Origin: Caballeronia glathei
GTDB lineage: Bacteria > Pseudomonadota > Gammaproteobacteria > Burkholderiales > Burkholderiaceae
Direction: 5' to 3'
Assembly: GCF_000698595.1 (NCBI RefSeq)
Contig: NZ_JFHC01000030.1
Span: 29,472-93,471 of the forward strand
DNA length: 64,000 bases
The notes beneath the pieces are model-generated. The model saw only the letters and a program-made list of their open reading frames with translations, did no database searches and was not told the origin of the DNA. The position numbers and the translations under genes were made by a program. The stretch's first letter is position 1, and each line of letters begins with the position of its first letter. Positions 35,317 through 45,001 of this stretch are shown here, piece after piece.

Positions 35317-36666
35317 ATGGCAAACGCAGGCACGGTCGCGCCCGGGCATCCGCTCGGCCGTCACCACAACCGCTGGATTCAACTGGCGATCGGCATCATC
35401 TGCATGGGGCTCGTCGCCAATCTGCAGTACGCGTGGACGCTATTCGTCGTACCAATGGATGCGAAGCACCACTGGGGTCAGGCGGCGATCCAGACCGCGT
35501 TCACCATATTCATCGTCACCGAAACATGGCTGGTTCCCGTCGAAGGCTGGCTCGTCGACAAGTTCGGCCCGCGGCCCGTCGTGATCGGCGGCTCGATCTG
35601 CGCCGCGCTCGGCTGGGTCATCGACGCTCACGCCACGAGCCTCGTCCATCTCTATATCGCCGCGGTGATCGCGGGCGTCGGCGCGGGCTGTGTCTACGGC
35701 ACGTGCGTCGGCACGGCGCTCAAGTGGTTTCCGGACAAGCGCGGCCTCGCGGCGGGCCTGACGGCCGCGGGCTTCGGCGCGGGCGCGGCCGTCACCGTGA
35801 TTCCGATTTCCAACATGATCCAGAGCTCGGGCTACGAGCACGCGTTCATGTTCTTCGGCATCTTCCAGGGCGTCTGCATCTTCCTGCTCGCGCTGATGCT
35901 CGTGCGTCCGAAGCCGCCGGTGAGCGCGGGCGCCGCGAAACGCGTGTTCGCGACGAAGGTCGACTACACGACCGGGCAGATGGTGCGCTCGCCGCTCTTC
36001 TGGGTGATGTACCTGATGTTCGTGTTCGTCGCGGCGGGCGGCGTGATCGCCACGGCGCAGCTCGGGCCGATCGCGAAGGAGTACGGCTTCGCGAAGATGC
36101 CGATCAACCTGCTCGGCGTGACGCTGCCGCTGCTCACGATGGCGCTGTCCATCGACAACCTGTGCAACGGCTTCACGCGGCCGCTCTGCGGCTTCGTCTC
36201 GGACAAGATCGGCCGCGAGAACACGATGTTCATCATCTTTCTCGGCGAGGGCGTCGCGCTGCTGGGCCTGATGGAGTTCGGCCACAACCCGTATCTCTTC
36301 ATGTTCTTCGCGGCGATGACCTTCCTCTGCTGGGGCGAGATCTTCTCGATCTTCCCGGCGACCTGCGCCGACACGTTCGGCGGCAAGTACGCGGCGGCGA
36401 ACGCCGGCACGCTGTACACGGCGAAGGGAACGGCGTCGATGCTGGTGCCGCTCGCCTCGGTGCTGTCCGCGATCGGCTCGTGGAACGCGGTGTTCATCAC
36501 GGCTGCCGTCATTTCGATCGCGGCGGGGCTGTGCGCGAAGTTCGTCCTCGCGCCGATGAGAAAACGCTGGATCGAAAATTCCGTTGCGCAATCGTCGGGC
36601 TCGATCGACGCCTCGTATCAGTCGAGCGGCTGGCCCGAAGCGACGCGCAATTCTTCCGCACAATGA
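35317..36666 (+). CDS. oxlT: Oxalate/formate MFS antiporter (OxlT type)
   Basis: A 449-residue 12-segment carrier. The start (HHNRWIQLAIGIICMGLVAN) and the periodic LQYAWTLFVVPMDAKHHW of the first periplasmic loop are characteristic of the OxlT family, as are GVGAGCVYGTCVGTALKWFPDKRGLA and GFVSDKIGRENTM. In Oxalobacter it exchanges oxalate for formate; here, with no formate-producing decarboxylase nearby, net oxalate import is possible. A hydrophilic C-terminal tail follows the last segment. The stop codon overlaps an ATG of the downstream LysR frame. Confidence 0.88.
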   Translation: MANAGTVAPGHPLGRHHNRWIQLAIGIICMGLVANLQYAWTLFVVPMDAKHHWGQAAIQTAFTIFIVTETWLVPVEGWLVDKFGPRPVVIGGSICAALGWVIDAHATSLVHLYIAAVIAGVGAGCVYGTCVGTALKWFPDKRGLAAGLTAAGFGAGAAVTVIPISNMIQSSGYEHAFMFFGIFQGVCIFLLALMLVRPKPPVSAGAAKRVFATKVDYTTGQMVRSPLFWVMYLMFVFVAAGGVIATAQLGPIAKEYGFAKMPINLLGVTLPLLTMALSIDNLCNGFTRPLCGFVSDKIGRENTMFIIFLGEGVALLGLMEFGHNPYLFMFFAAMTFLCWGEIFSIFPATCADTFGGKYAAANAGTLYTAKGTASMLVPLASVLSAIGSWNAVFITAAVISIAAGLCAKFVLAPMRKRWIENSVAQSSGSIDASYQSSGWPEATRNSSAQ

Positions 36667-36677
36667 GAGGGCATGAC

Positions 36678-37634
36678 ATGCGCGATTGTTCGGCCGGGGA
36701 AGCGCATGTCAGCAAGGCATTGAGCGTTTCGCTGCATCAGTTGAGACTGTTCGTCACGCTCGCACGGCACCGCAGCTTCACGCGGGCGGGCGACGAATTC
36801 GGCGTCACGCAGTCCGCGGTGAGCCGCAGCATCCGGGAACTCGAAGACGAACTCGAGCTGCGGCTCTTCGATCGCACCACGCGCCAGGTCGCGCTCACCG
36901 ACACCGGCCGCAAGCTGCTCGCGCGGGTGGCGCCGCTCGTCGAGGAACTGGAGGCGACGCTGCGGCCGCGCCCCGGCGACGGCAGCGAGCCCGGCATCGT
37001 GCAGCTCGCGAGCAGTTCGAGCCTGACCGCAAGCGTGCTGCCGGCGCTCCTCGCGTCGTGCCGGGCGATCTATCCCGATATTTCGGTTGCGCTGGTCGAC
37101 AAGCCGCAGAGCGCCGTGCTGCAACTGGTGCGCTCGGGCGAGGTGGACGTGGGCATCGTGATCGGGCCGGAGAACCTGGACGAGCTGGTCGCCGAGCCGC
37201 TTTTCACCGATTCGCTGTGCGCGGCGGTGCCCGCGGGGCATCCGTTTGCGGCGCGCGCGAGTGTGCGCTGGCACGAGCTGCGCGGCGCGACGCTCCTCGT
37301 TCTCGACGACGACACCAGCAGCCACGCGGCTATCGACCGGGCGCTCGCAATGTACGACGTCGCCGGTGCGACGCGGCAACGGCTCGCGCAGGCGCCGGCG
37401 GTGTCGCAGATGGTGGAGGCCGGGCTCGGCATCGGCGTGATGCCGATGCATGCGTGTGCCGCCGCCGGATCGCGCGTGCGGCCGGTCGCGCTTGCACCGG
37501 ATGTCGCCCGCACGGTCATGCTCGTGCGGCGCCGCAGCCGCGCGCTGCGGCCGGGTGCGGCGAGCGTGTGGGCGCACTTTGTCGCGTCGTCGGCTGATTT
37601 GCGCAAGAGCGCGCCTCAGGCCGTCGAAGCCTGA
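36678..37634 (+). CDS. LysR-family regulator downstream of oxlT
   Basis: A 318-residue LTTR with HTH LSVSLHQLRLFVTLARHRSF, then TRAGDEFGVTQSAVSRSIRELEDELELRLFDRTTRQVALT, and an effector domain (about 100-305). AGAGGG six bases before the ATG at 36678 supports that start; an ATG five codons earlier overlaps the oxlT stop in ATGA but lacks a ribosome binding site. It is co-transcribed with oxlT. Whether it controls this cluster or other genes is not visible. A strong hairpin terminator follows 79 bases after the stop. Confidence 0.88.
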   Translation: MRDCSAGEAHVSKALSVSLHQLRLFVTLARHRSFTRAGDEFGVTQSAVSRSIRELEDELELRLFDRTTRQVALTDTGRKLLARVAPLVEELEATLRPRPGDGSEPGIVQLASSSSLTASVLPALLASCRAIYPDISVALVDKPQSAVLQLVRSGEVDVGIVIGPENLDELVAEPLFTDSLCAAVPAGHPFAARASVRWHELRGATLLVLDDDTSSHAAIDRALAMYDVAGATRQRLAQAPAVSQMVEAGLGIGVMPMHACAAAGSRVRPVALAPDVARTVMLVRRRSRALRPGAASVWAHFVASSADLRKSAPQAVEA

Positions 37635-37712
37635 TGTTTCCTTTGGCCCTGTCGTTTCTGCAGGTCCTGTAGTTCCCGCGGTTTCTCATCCGCACCGTTC
37701 CGGCAAGGCGCG

Positions 37713-37737
37713 CGGACCTTCCCCGAAGGTCCGATTT
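37713..37737 (+). terminator. Terminator of the oxlT-lysR transcript
   Basis: CGGACCTTC-CCC-GAAGGTCCG is a perfect 9-bp stem followed by ATTTTCC. The rest of the 459-base space before panE (37635-38093) has no gene I can support; its last 50 bases are AT-rich and carry the operator-like motif described separately. Confidence 0.8.
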
Positions 37738-38053
37738 TCCCCCGCGCCGCGCTCATCGCAACAACGTGCGATTCGATTTCTCATAGCGAAATCCGCCGCA
37801 TCCGGACACGCCCAGGTCCGGACGCCGACGGCTCCCGGTGAGCGGCTTTTACCCGCCGCGCGCACCGTGCAACGAACACCCTCCTGACCGACCCGACCCG
37901 CGCGAAACCCGCGTGGGACAACGCGCGCGCACCGCGCGCAGCAACGGATTGAAGCGAGATTTTCCTTAATTCGCGGCCCGCCGCGGACCCCGAAAATCGG
38001 CGTTTCCGGGACCACATTTCACCTTGTTCTACGGCAATACGGAATGTAGTATG

Positions 38054-38065
38054 TTGTATATCAGA
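38054..38065 (+). promoter_or_regulatory. Operator-like motif copy 1, upstream of panE
   Basis: TTGTATATCAGA, 28 bases before the panE ATG and just ahead of its AGGAGA site. It is one of four related copies in this cluster (see 39134, 42425 and 42664) and is close enough to the start to act as a repressor site. Confidence 0.65.
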
Positions 38066-38093
38066 CGGCTATAAACACCCTTAGGAGACGAGC

Positions 38094-39107
38094 ATGAAGA
38101 TCTGCGTATATGGCGCTGGAGCAATCGGCGGGTACATGGGCGCGCAACTGGCGCGGGCGGGAGCGGAGGTGAGCTTCGTCGCGCGCGGGCCGCATCTCGC
38201 GGCGATGCAGGCAAACGGCGTGCGCCTGCAAGTCGACGGCGAGGAACACACCGTCAAGGTGCGCTGTACCAACAACCCGGCGGAGCTCGGGCCGCAGGAC
38301 TACGTGATCATCGCGCTGAAGGCGCACTCGGTGCCGGGCGTGGTCGATCTGATGCCGCCGCTCCTCGGTCCCGACACGGCCGTGGTCACCGCGGTCAACG
38401 GCCTGCCTTACTGGTATTTCCACGAGCACGGCGGCGAGTTCGCCGGCACGACGCTGCAAAGCGTCGATCCGGGCGGCAAGCAGTGGAACGTGCTCGGACC
38501 GGAGCGCGCGATCGGCTGCGTGCTGCTGCCCGCGGCCGAGATCTCGGAACCGGGCGTGATCAAGCACGTCTACGGCAAGAAGTTTCCGATCGGCGAGCCG
38601 AACGGCAAGATCACGCCGCGCCTGCAGGCGTTCCACGACATCATGGCCGCCGCCGACATGGAAGCACCGATGCGCGAGAATATCCGCGACGAAATCTGGC
38701 TGAAGCTGTGGGGCAACCTGTGCTTCAACCCGATCAGCGCGCTCACGCACGCCACGCTCGACGTGCTCACGAGCGATCCGGGCACCCGCGCGCTGTCGAA
38801 GGCGATGATGCTGGAGGCGAAGGACATCGGCGACAAGATCGGCGTGAATTTCCGCGTCGACGTGGAAAAGCGCATCAACGGCGCGGGCGCGGTGGGGGCG
38901 CACAAGACCTCGATGCTGATGGACTGCGAAGCCGGCCGCCCGATGGAGATCGATCCGCTGATGAGCGTCGTGCAGGAGATCGGCCGGCTGGTCAAAGTCG
39001 ACACCCCGATGATCGATGCGGTCCTCGCATTGATCAAGCTGCGCGAGGCCGTCAACCAGGGAACGGCCCAGCCTCGACCCCTGACGGAAACGCAAAAAGC
39101 GGCCTAA
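38094..39107 (+). CDS. Ketopantoate reductase-family enzyme, probable oxalyl-CoA reductase (PanE2-like)
   Basis: A 337-residue NADPH-dependent reductase with the dinucleotide loop GAGAIGGYMGAQLARAG (7-23) and the C-terminal catalytic domain including EIWLKLWGNLCFNPISALTHA, which holds the family Lys and Asn. By family it is 2-dehydropantoate 2-reductase. In Methylobacterium extorquens a PanE homologue in the oxalate gene set (PanE2) acts as oxalyl-CoA reductase giving glyoxylate. The position here between oxlT and sucCD-frc, and the shared operator motif, make that role more likely than pantothenate synthesis; this is inference. It is longer than E. coli PanE (303 aa). Confidence 0.8.
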   Translation: MKICVYGAGAIGGYMGAQLARAGAEVSFVARGPHLAAMQANGVRLQVDGEEHTVKVRCTNNPAELGPQDYVIIALKAHSVPGVVDLMPPLLGPDTAVVTAVNGLPYWYFHEHGGEFAGTTLQSVDPGGKQWNVLGPERAIGCVLLPAAEISEPGVIKHVYGKKFPIGEPNGKITPRLQAFHDIMAAADMEAPMRENIRDEIWLKLWGNLCFNPISALTHATLDVLTSDPGTRALSKAMMLEAKDIGDKIGVNFRVDVEKRINGAGAVGAHKTSMLMDCEAGRPMEIDPLMSVVQEIGRLVKVDTPMIDAVLALIKLREAVNQGTAQPRPLTETQKAA

Positions 39108-39133
39108 ACTGGAATTAAGCCGCCGCTGTGGTT

Positions 39134-39145
39134 TCTGATATACAA
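39134..39145 (-). promoter_or_regulatory. Operator-like motif copy 2, upstream of the gntR transcript
   Basis: TCTGATATACAA is the exact reverse complement of copy 1 (TTGTATATCAGA). It lies 27 bases after the panE stop and 298 bases before gntR, at the likely promoter of the small membrane ORF and gntR, which suggests autoregulation. Confidence 0.65.
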
Positions 39146-39153
39146 GATGCAAA

Positions 39154-39184
39154 ATATGTTGCGTCCTGCTGCGACGCAACATAT
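39154..39184. promoter_or_regulatory. Perfect 12-bp inverted repeat upstream of gntR
   Basis: ATATGTTGCGTC / GACGCAACATAT with a 7-base spacer, nine bases after motif copy 2. No T run follows, so it is more probably a protein binding site than a terminator, though as RNA it would form a strong hairpin. Confidence 0.55.
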
Positions 39185-39220
39185 ACTGGAGTCTCTTAGG
39201 TACTTACCCGGAGTCTTCAA

Positions 39221-39442
39221 ATGAGCATCGCAATGTTGATTGTTTTTGGTATCGCGTTGGTGGCCACTGGTGTGAGCGTTACGTTTATGATTGCATCGGC
39301 AGTGCCGCAGCCCATGCTGCAGCGCGCACAGGAACATGGTCGGTTTGCCGGTCTGGCGGCGGACGATCAGAACGGCGGTTCGGGCAAGCAAGTAAGCGCC
39401 GGCCGGCCGAACTTGGGAAATCAAGCGATCAATGCCATCTGA
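39221..39442 (+). CDS. Small membrane protein overlapping the gntR start
   Basis: A 73-residue product. The ATG has CGGAGT eight bases upstream. The N-terminus is one clear hydrophobic segment (AMLIVFGIALVATGVSVTFM followed by IASAV), and the rest is polar (QPMLQRAQEHGRFAGLAADDQ). No family recognised. It ends 11 bases inside the gntR coding region, so the two are likely translationally coupled. It could be a membrane leader peptide or a minor regulator partner; a chance ORF is not excluded. Confidence 0.5.
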   Translation: MSIAMLIVFGIALVATGVSVTFMIASAVPQPMLQRAQEHGRFAGLAADDQNGGSGKQVSAGRPNLGNQAINAI

Positions 39443-40163
39443 TACTCAATCTGTAGATAGACCCGACGTCCGTCCGAACGGGCTGACGCTTTCGCTGGAG
39501 CCGATCAATGCCACGGTTTCGCTGCGCGACCAGGCGTACGCGAAACTGCGGCAGGCTATCGCCGAAGCGGATATCTATCGCTCGCGCGAAGAGATCCGGC
39601 TCGACGAAAAGGAACTGACCGAGGCGCTCGGCGTAAGCCGCACGCCGATTCGCGAAGCGATGACGCTGCTCGAGCAGGAGGGGTTCCTCCGCACGGTGCC
39701 GCGGCGGGGCGTATACATATTGCGCAAGACGAAGCGTGAAATCGTCGAAATGATCCACATGTGGGCGGCGCTCGAGAGCATGGCCGCGCGCCTTGCCACG
39801 CAGCGCGCAAGCGACGAGGAAATCGCCCAGTTGCGCCACATGTTCGACAGCTTCCGCGACAGCACGCCGGCGGAACATATCGACGAGTACTCGGAGGCGA
39901 ACATCGCGTTTCATCAGGCGATCGTTCAGCTCGCCAAGTCGCAGATCATTTTCGACACCATCAAGAACATCTTCGTGCACGTGCGCGCGATCCGGAAGAT
40001 GACGATCTCGCAGAGCGACCGCGCCTCGCGCTCGATCGTCGACCACATGAACATCATCGAAGCGCTGGAGAAGCGCGACACGGAACTGGTCGAACGGCTC
40101 GTCAGGCAGCATTCGCTCGACCTGGCCGCGTTCGTCGAGGCGAACTGCGACTTTCTGGATTGA
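39432..40163 (+). CDS. GntR-family regulator, FCD (FadR) subfamily
   Basis: A 243-residue repressor-type protein. The N-terminal winged helix (about 30-98) shows SLRDQAYAKLRQAIAEADIY and DEKELTEALGVSRTPIREAM, with GFLRTVPRRGVYI as the wing. The C-terminal all-helical FCD domain (about 105-235) has the metal/ligand His in FHQAIVQLA and SRSIVDHMNIIEALEKRD. FCD regulators bind carboxylic acids and AT-rich palindromes. It is embedded in the oxalate cluster, and a shared motif lies upstream of it and of panE, sucCD and frc, so it is the best candidate for the local regulator. Confidence 0.9.
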   Translation: MPSDTQSVDRPDVRPNGLTLSLEPINATVSLRDQAYAKLRQAIAEADIYRSREEIRLDEKELTEALGVSRTPIREAMTLLEQEGFLRTVPRRGVYILRKTKREIVEMIHMWAALESMAARLATQRASDEEIAQLRHMFDSFRDSTPAEHIDEYSEANIAFHQAIVQLAKSQIIFDTIKNIFVHVRAIRKMTISQSDRASRSIVDHMNIIEALEKRDTELVERLVRQHSLDLAAFVEANCDFLD

Positions 40164-40215
40164 CACCGCAGCCGCTTCCCGGTTTCCGCGGAGAGTCATG
40201 ATAGTCATGAGTGGA

Positions 40216-40247
40216 GGCCGCCCGGCGTGATCGCCGGGCGGCCTTTT
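40216..40247 (+). terminator. Rho-independent terminator of gntR
   Basis: GGCCGCCCGGCG-TGAT-CGCCGGGCGGCC is a perfect 12-bp stem followed by TTTT, between gntR and the convergent sucD gene. Confidence 0.92.
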
Positions 40248-40277
40248 GTTTGCGCGTTTGCGCGTGCGCGCCGCGCG

Positions 40278-41150
40278 TCAGCGCATCGCCCGCAGCATCG
40301 TTTCCCCGAGCGCCGCCGGCGAATCCGCGACATGGATGCCCGCCGCCTTCATCGCGTCGATCTTCGCGCTCGCGGTGCCCGACCCGCCCGAAATGATCGC
40401 GCCCGCGTGGCCCATGCGGCGCCCGGGCGGCGCCGTCGTTCCCGCGATGAACCCGACCACCGGCTTTTTCGTGCGCGCGTCCCTGAGAAACTGCGCCGCT
40501 TCTTCCTCCGCCGACCCGCCGATCTCGCCGATCATGATGATGCCTTCGGTGGCGTCGTCGGCGAGGAACAGTTCGAGGCAATCGATGAAATTCGTCCCGT
40601 TCACCGGATCGCCGCCGATGCCGACGCAGGTCGTCTGGCCGAGCCCGGCGGCCGTCGTCTGCGCGACCGCTTCATAGGTGAGGGTGCCCGAGCGCGACAC
40701 CACGCCGATCTTCCCCGGCTGGTGGATATGCCCCGGCATGATGCCGATCTTGCATTCGCCCGGCGTGATGACGCCCGGGCAGTTCGGCCCGACGAGCCGG
40801 CTCGCCGACCCGGCGAGCGCACGCTTCACGCGCAGCATGTCGAGCACCGGAATGCCCTCCGTGATGCAGACGATGAACGGCACTTCGGCGTCGATGGCTT
40901 CGAGAATCGCATCGGCGGCGAACGGCGGCGGCACGTAGATCACGGACGCATCGGCGCCCGTTTTCGAGACGGCATCCGCGACGGTGTCGAATACCGGCAA
41001 ATCGAGATGCGTCGTGCCGCCCTTGCCTGGCGTTACGCCGCCGACCATCTTCGTGCCGTAGGCGATCGCCTGCTCGGAGTGGAACGTGCCCTGCGCACCG
41101 GTGAAGCCCTGGCAGATCACCTTGGTGTTCTTGTCGATCAATACGCTCAT
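40278..41150 (-). CDS. sucD: Succinate--CoA ligase (ADP-forming) alpha subunit
   Basis: A 290-residue subunit carrying the CoA-binding Rossmann domain (GFTGAQGTFHSEQAI, near 16-30) and the phosphohistidine H248 in RRMGHAGAIISGGSG. With SucC it interconverts succinyl-CoA and succinate with ATP. It begins 13 bases after sucC with an AAAGGA site. Its place in an oxalate gene cluster, apart from the usual TCA genes, suggests a dedicated copy that supplies or recovers succinyl-CoA for the CoA-transferase. Malate-CoA ligase activity is an alternative that sequence alone cannot exclude. Confidence 0.9.
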   Translation of the reverse strand: MSVLIDKNTKVICQGFTGAQGTFHSEQAIAYGTKMVGGVTPGKGGTTHLDLPVFDTVADAVSKTGADASVIYVPPPFAADAILEAIDAEVPFIVCITEGIPVLDMLRVKRALAGSASRLVGPNCPGVITPGECKIGIMPGHIHQPGKIGVVSRSGTLTYEAVAQTTAAGLGQTTCVGIGGDPVNGTNFIDCLELFLADDATEGIIMIGEIGGSAEEEAAQFLRDARTKKPVVGFIAGTTAPPGRRMGHAGAIISGGSGTASAKIDAMKAAGIHVADSPAALGETMLRAMR

Positions 41151-41162
41151 GGTGCGATCCTT

Positions 41163-42362
<1,200 letters not shown>

Positions 42363-42424
42363 TGCGTCTCCTGTCCTCTGATGGGAATGAGCGCGCAGTC
42401 GTTGACATCCTCCAAACTACGCGC

Positions 42425-42448
42425 TGAAATATGATATATCACATTTCA
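42425..42448. promoter_or_regulatory. Operator-like motif copy 3, near-perfect 24-bp palindrome before sucC
   Basis: The core TGATATATCA (42432-42441) is a perfect palindrome and is extended by TGAAAT on the left and ATTTCA on the right, with one mismatched pair between. It shares TATATCACA with copy 4. It lies 63 bases upstream of the sucC start, in the 447-base divergent space to frc that otherwise holds no supported gene. Confidence 0.65.
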
Positions 42449-42663
42449 CGGAGAACAATAGTCGTTTCCGGACTACCGCCGAGTTGGAGAATTAAGCGGA
42501 TGTTTAGCTGGGGATGTGTGGTGATACCCGCACTTTTAGCTTGTTTGCGGTGCAGCATTATCGGTCGTGGAAGGCTGTTCACGAACGCCGTGGGGGCATG
42601 CTGCAGTGCAATACAGGGTTTCCGAGATTTCGAATACGCTTGACTAATACTGTGTGTGGAATA

Positions 42664-42675
42664 TTGTATATCACA
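42664..42675 (+). promoter_or_regulatory. Operator-like motif copy 4, upstream of frc
   Basis: TTGTATATCACA differs from copies 1 and 2 at one base. It is 135 bases before the frc ATG, preceded by an AT-rich stretch (GAATAT) that may hold the promoter. Confidence 0.65.
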
Positions 42676-42809
42676 GCAACCGGGCGCTATCACGCACAGG
42701 GCGCCTTACTTACATACAGCCTTCGGATCGATCCGGCTGTCCTCGTGCCGCGAATCGCGCCGTGGACGACGTACAAATAATTAGTCATTGAAGAGCATGG
42801 GAGACAGCA

Positions 42810-44057
42810 ATGAGCAAAGCACTGGATGGAGTGCGCATCCTCGATTTCACGCACGTTCAGTCGGGTCCGACCTGCACGCAGCTGCTCGCGTGGTTCGGCG
42901 CGGATGTCATCAAGGTGGAGCGCGCCGGGTCGGGCGATATCACGCGGGAGCAGCTGCGCGATATTCCGGAGGCCGACAGCCTCTACTTCACGATGCTCAA
43001 CCACAACAAGCGCTCGATCACGATCGACACCAAGAATCCTGAAGGCAAGAAGGTTCTCGAGTCGCTGGTGAAGAAGTGCGACGTGCTCGTCGAGAACTTC
43101 GCGCCCGGCGCGCTCGACCGCATGGGCTTCACGTGGGAACGCATCCAGGAGCTGAACCCGTCGATGATCGTCGCCTCCGTCAAGGGCTTCGGCGCGGGCC
43201 CGTACGAGGACTGCAAGGTCTACGAGAACGTCGCGCAGTGCGTGGGCGGCGCGGCATCGACGACCGGTTTCGACGACGGCCCGCCGGTCGTGTCCGGCGC
43301 GCAGATCGGCGACTCCGGCACGGGGCTGCATCTCGCGCTCGGCATCGTCGCGGCGCTCTATCAGCGCAAGACGACCGGCCGCGGCCAGAAGGTGCTCGCC
43401 GCGATGCAGGACGGCGTGCTGAACCTGTGCCGCGTGAAGCTGCGCGACCAGCAGCGCCTCGAGCGCACCGGCGTCATGAAGGAATATCCGCAATACCCGA
43501 ACGGCACGTTCGGCGACGCCGTGCCGCGCGCCGGCAATGCATCGGGCGGCGGCCAGCCGGGCTGGATCCTGAAATGCAAGGGCTGGGAAACCGATCCGAA
43601 CGCGTACATCTACTTCATCACGCAGGCGCCCGTGTGGGGCGAAATCTGCAAGGTGATCGGCAGGGAAGAGTGGATCGACCACCCGGACTACAAGACGCCC
43701 GCCGCGCGCCTGCCGCACCTGAAGGACATTTTCGCGGAAATCGAGCGCTGGACGATGTCGAAGACCAAGTTCCAGGTGATGGACATTCTCAACAAGCACG
43801 ACATTCCGTGCGGCCCGATTCTCTCGATGAAGGAAATCGCCGAGGACGAGTCGCTGCGCAAGACCGGCACGATCGTCGAAGTGGATCATCCGGTGCGCGG
43901 CAAGTACCTGACCGTCGGCAATCCGATCAAGCTCTCCGACAGCCCGACCGAAGTGACCCGCTCGCCGCTCCTCGGCGAACACACCGACGAAGTGATGGCG
44001 GAACTCGGCTACAACGCCGACCAGATCGCGACGCTCAGGAGCCTCGGCGCGATCTAG
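42810..44057 (+). CDS. frc: Formyl-CoA:oxalate CoA-transferase-type enzyme
   Basis: A 415-residue class III CoA-transferase that moves CoA onto oxalate. Key features are the N-terminal LDGVRILDFTHVQSGPTCTQ, the catalytic Asp D168 in GAQIGDSGTGLHLALG (D169 in Oxalobacter Frc) and the glycine loop ASGGGQPGW. Full-length identity of these blocks makes Frc the best match among family III enzymes. The CoA donor may be formyl-CoA or, as in Acetobacter-type enzymes, succinyl-CoA; the adjacent sucCD favours the latter. No oxalyl-CoA decarboxylase gene (the usual partner) lies in the window. GGGAGA site before the ATG. Confidence 0.9.
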   Translation: MSKALDGVRILDFTHVQSGPTCTQLLAWFGADVIKVERAGSGDITREQLRDIPEADSLYFTMLNHNKRSITIDTKNPEGKKVLESLVKKCDVLVENFAPGALDRMGFTWERIQELNPSMIVASVKGFGAGPYEDCKVYENVAQCVGGAASTTGFDDGPPVVSGAQIGDSGTGLHLALGIVAALYQRKTTGRGQKVLAAMQDGVLNLCRVKLRDQQRLERTGVMKEYPQYPNGTFGDAVPRAGNASGGGQPGWILKCKGWETDPNAYIYFITQAPVWGEICKVIGREEWIDHPDYKTPAARLPHLKDIFAEIERWTMSKTKFQVMDILNKHDIPCGPILSMKEIAEDESLRKTGTIVEVDHPVRGKYLTVGNPIKLSDSPTEVTRSPLLGEHTDEVMAELGYNADQIATLRSLGAI

Positions 44058-44205
44058 CCGCTACCCGCCGCGCGGTTTCGGGCGCGAAGTACACGCAAGC
44101 AAGTGGGCGCGGACGCACCGGCCTGATCGCACGCCGGTCCGTCTCGCGCATGGCCGCTGCCGCCGTTCGTGCGGCAGCGTATCTCTCCCCTTCGAGGACA
44201 ACCTA

Positions 44206-44985
44206 GTGACAACCTGGATCCGCTTTCGCGACGCCGGCGGCCATATCGGCTTCGGCACGCTCGATCAACATTCCGGCCGTGTGGTGCAGCATGACGGCGC
44301 GCTCTTCGACAATCCGCGGCCGACCGACATTTCGTTCGCCGCCGACGACCTGACGCTCCTCGCTCCCTGCCAGCCGAGCAAGGTGGTCGCGCTCTGGAAC
44401 AACTATTACGCGCTGTCGCAGAAGCTCGACAAGGCGCCGCCGAAGCATCCGCTCTTTCTCATCAAGCCGCCGATGTCGGTGATCGGGCCGAACGAGGCGA
44501 TCCGCCGCCCGAAGAGCTATCAGGGCAAGATCGCGTACGAGGGCGAACTTGGCATCGTGATCGGACGCGAGTGCAGCAACGCGTCGGTGGAGGAGGCCGA
44601 GGCGGCGATCTTCGGCTATACCTGCGTGAACGACGTGACCGCGATCGAGCTGCTCCAGGAAGATCCCAACTTCGCGCAATGGTGCCGCTCGAAGGGCTTC
44701 GACACGTTCAGCTGCATCGGGCCGTCGATCGTGAGCGGTCTCGACTGGCGCTCGGCGCACGTCGTGACGACGCTCGACGGCGTCGAGCGCCAGAACTACC
44801 CGCTCGACGACATGATCTTCTCGCCCGCCGAGCAGGTGAGCATGATCTCGGCCGACATGACGCTCATGCCCGGCGACGTGATCGCCTGCGGCACGTCGAT
44901 CGGCGTCGGCTCGATCAAGGACGGATCGAGCGTCGGCGTCTCGATCGAGGGAATCGGCACGCTCACGAACCGGCTGGCGCAATAA
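44206..44985 (+). CDS. Fumarylacetoacetate hydrolase-family protein
   Basis: A 259-residue FAH-fold enzyme. The metal-binding acidic set is visible in IAYEGELGIVIGREC (two Glu) and YTCVNDVTAIELLQED (Asp), with the C-terminal barrel MSADMTLMPGDVIACGTSIGVGS-like segment (written here as its parts ISADMTLMPGDVIACGTS and IGVGSIKDG). Members hydrolyse acylpyruvates or decarboxylate oxaloacetate and similar diketo acids; the substrate here is unknown. Start is a GTG giving MTTWIRFRDAGG. It lies 148 bases after frc and 16 bases before the PntB-like gene, so it is probably in the frc transcript. Confidence 0.85.
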   Translation: MTTWIRFRDAGGHIGFGTLDQHSGRVVQHDGALFDNPRPTDISFAADDLTLLAPCQPSKVVALWNNYYALSQKLDKAPPKHPLFLIKPPMSVIGPNEAIRRPKSYQGKIAYEGELGIVIGRECSNASVEEAEAAIFGYTCVNDVTAIELLQEDPNFAQWCRSKGFDTFSCIGPSIVSGLDWRSAHVVTTLDGVERQNYPLDDMIFSPAEQVSMISADMTLMPGDVIACGTSIGVGSIKDGSSVGVSIEGIGTLTNRLAQ

Positions 44986-45001
44986 GCCCCCGGAGGCGCC
45001 C

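Noticed and set aside
35433..36662. Upstream part of the long open frame leading into the second LysR gene
   Set aside because: This stretch overlaps oxlT out of frame and is Arg-rich; the LysR starts at 36678 with a ribosome binding site, so no fusion protein is proposed.
42431..42780. Small ORFs in the sucC-frc divergent region
   Set aside because: They cross the two operator-like motifs, lack ribosome binding sites and have no recognisable product; the region is regulatory.
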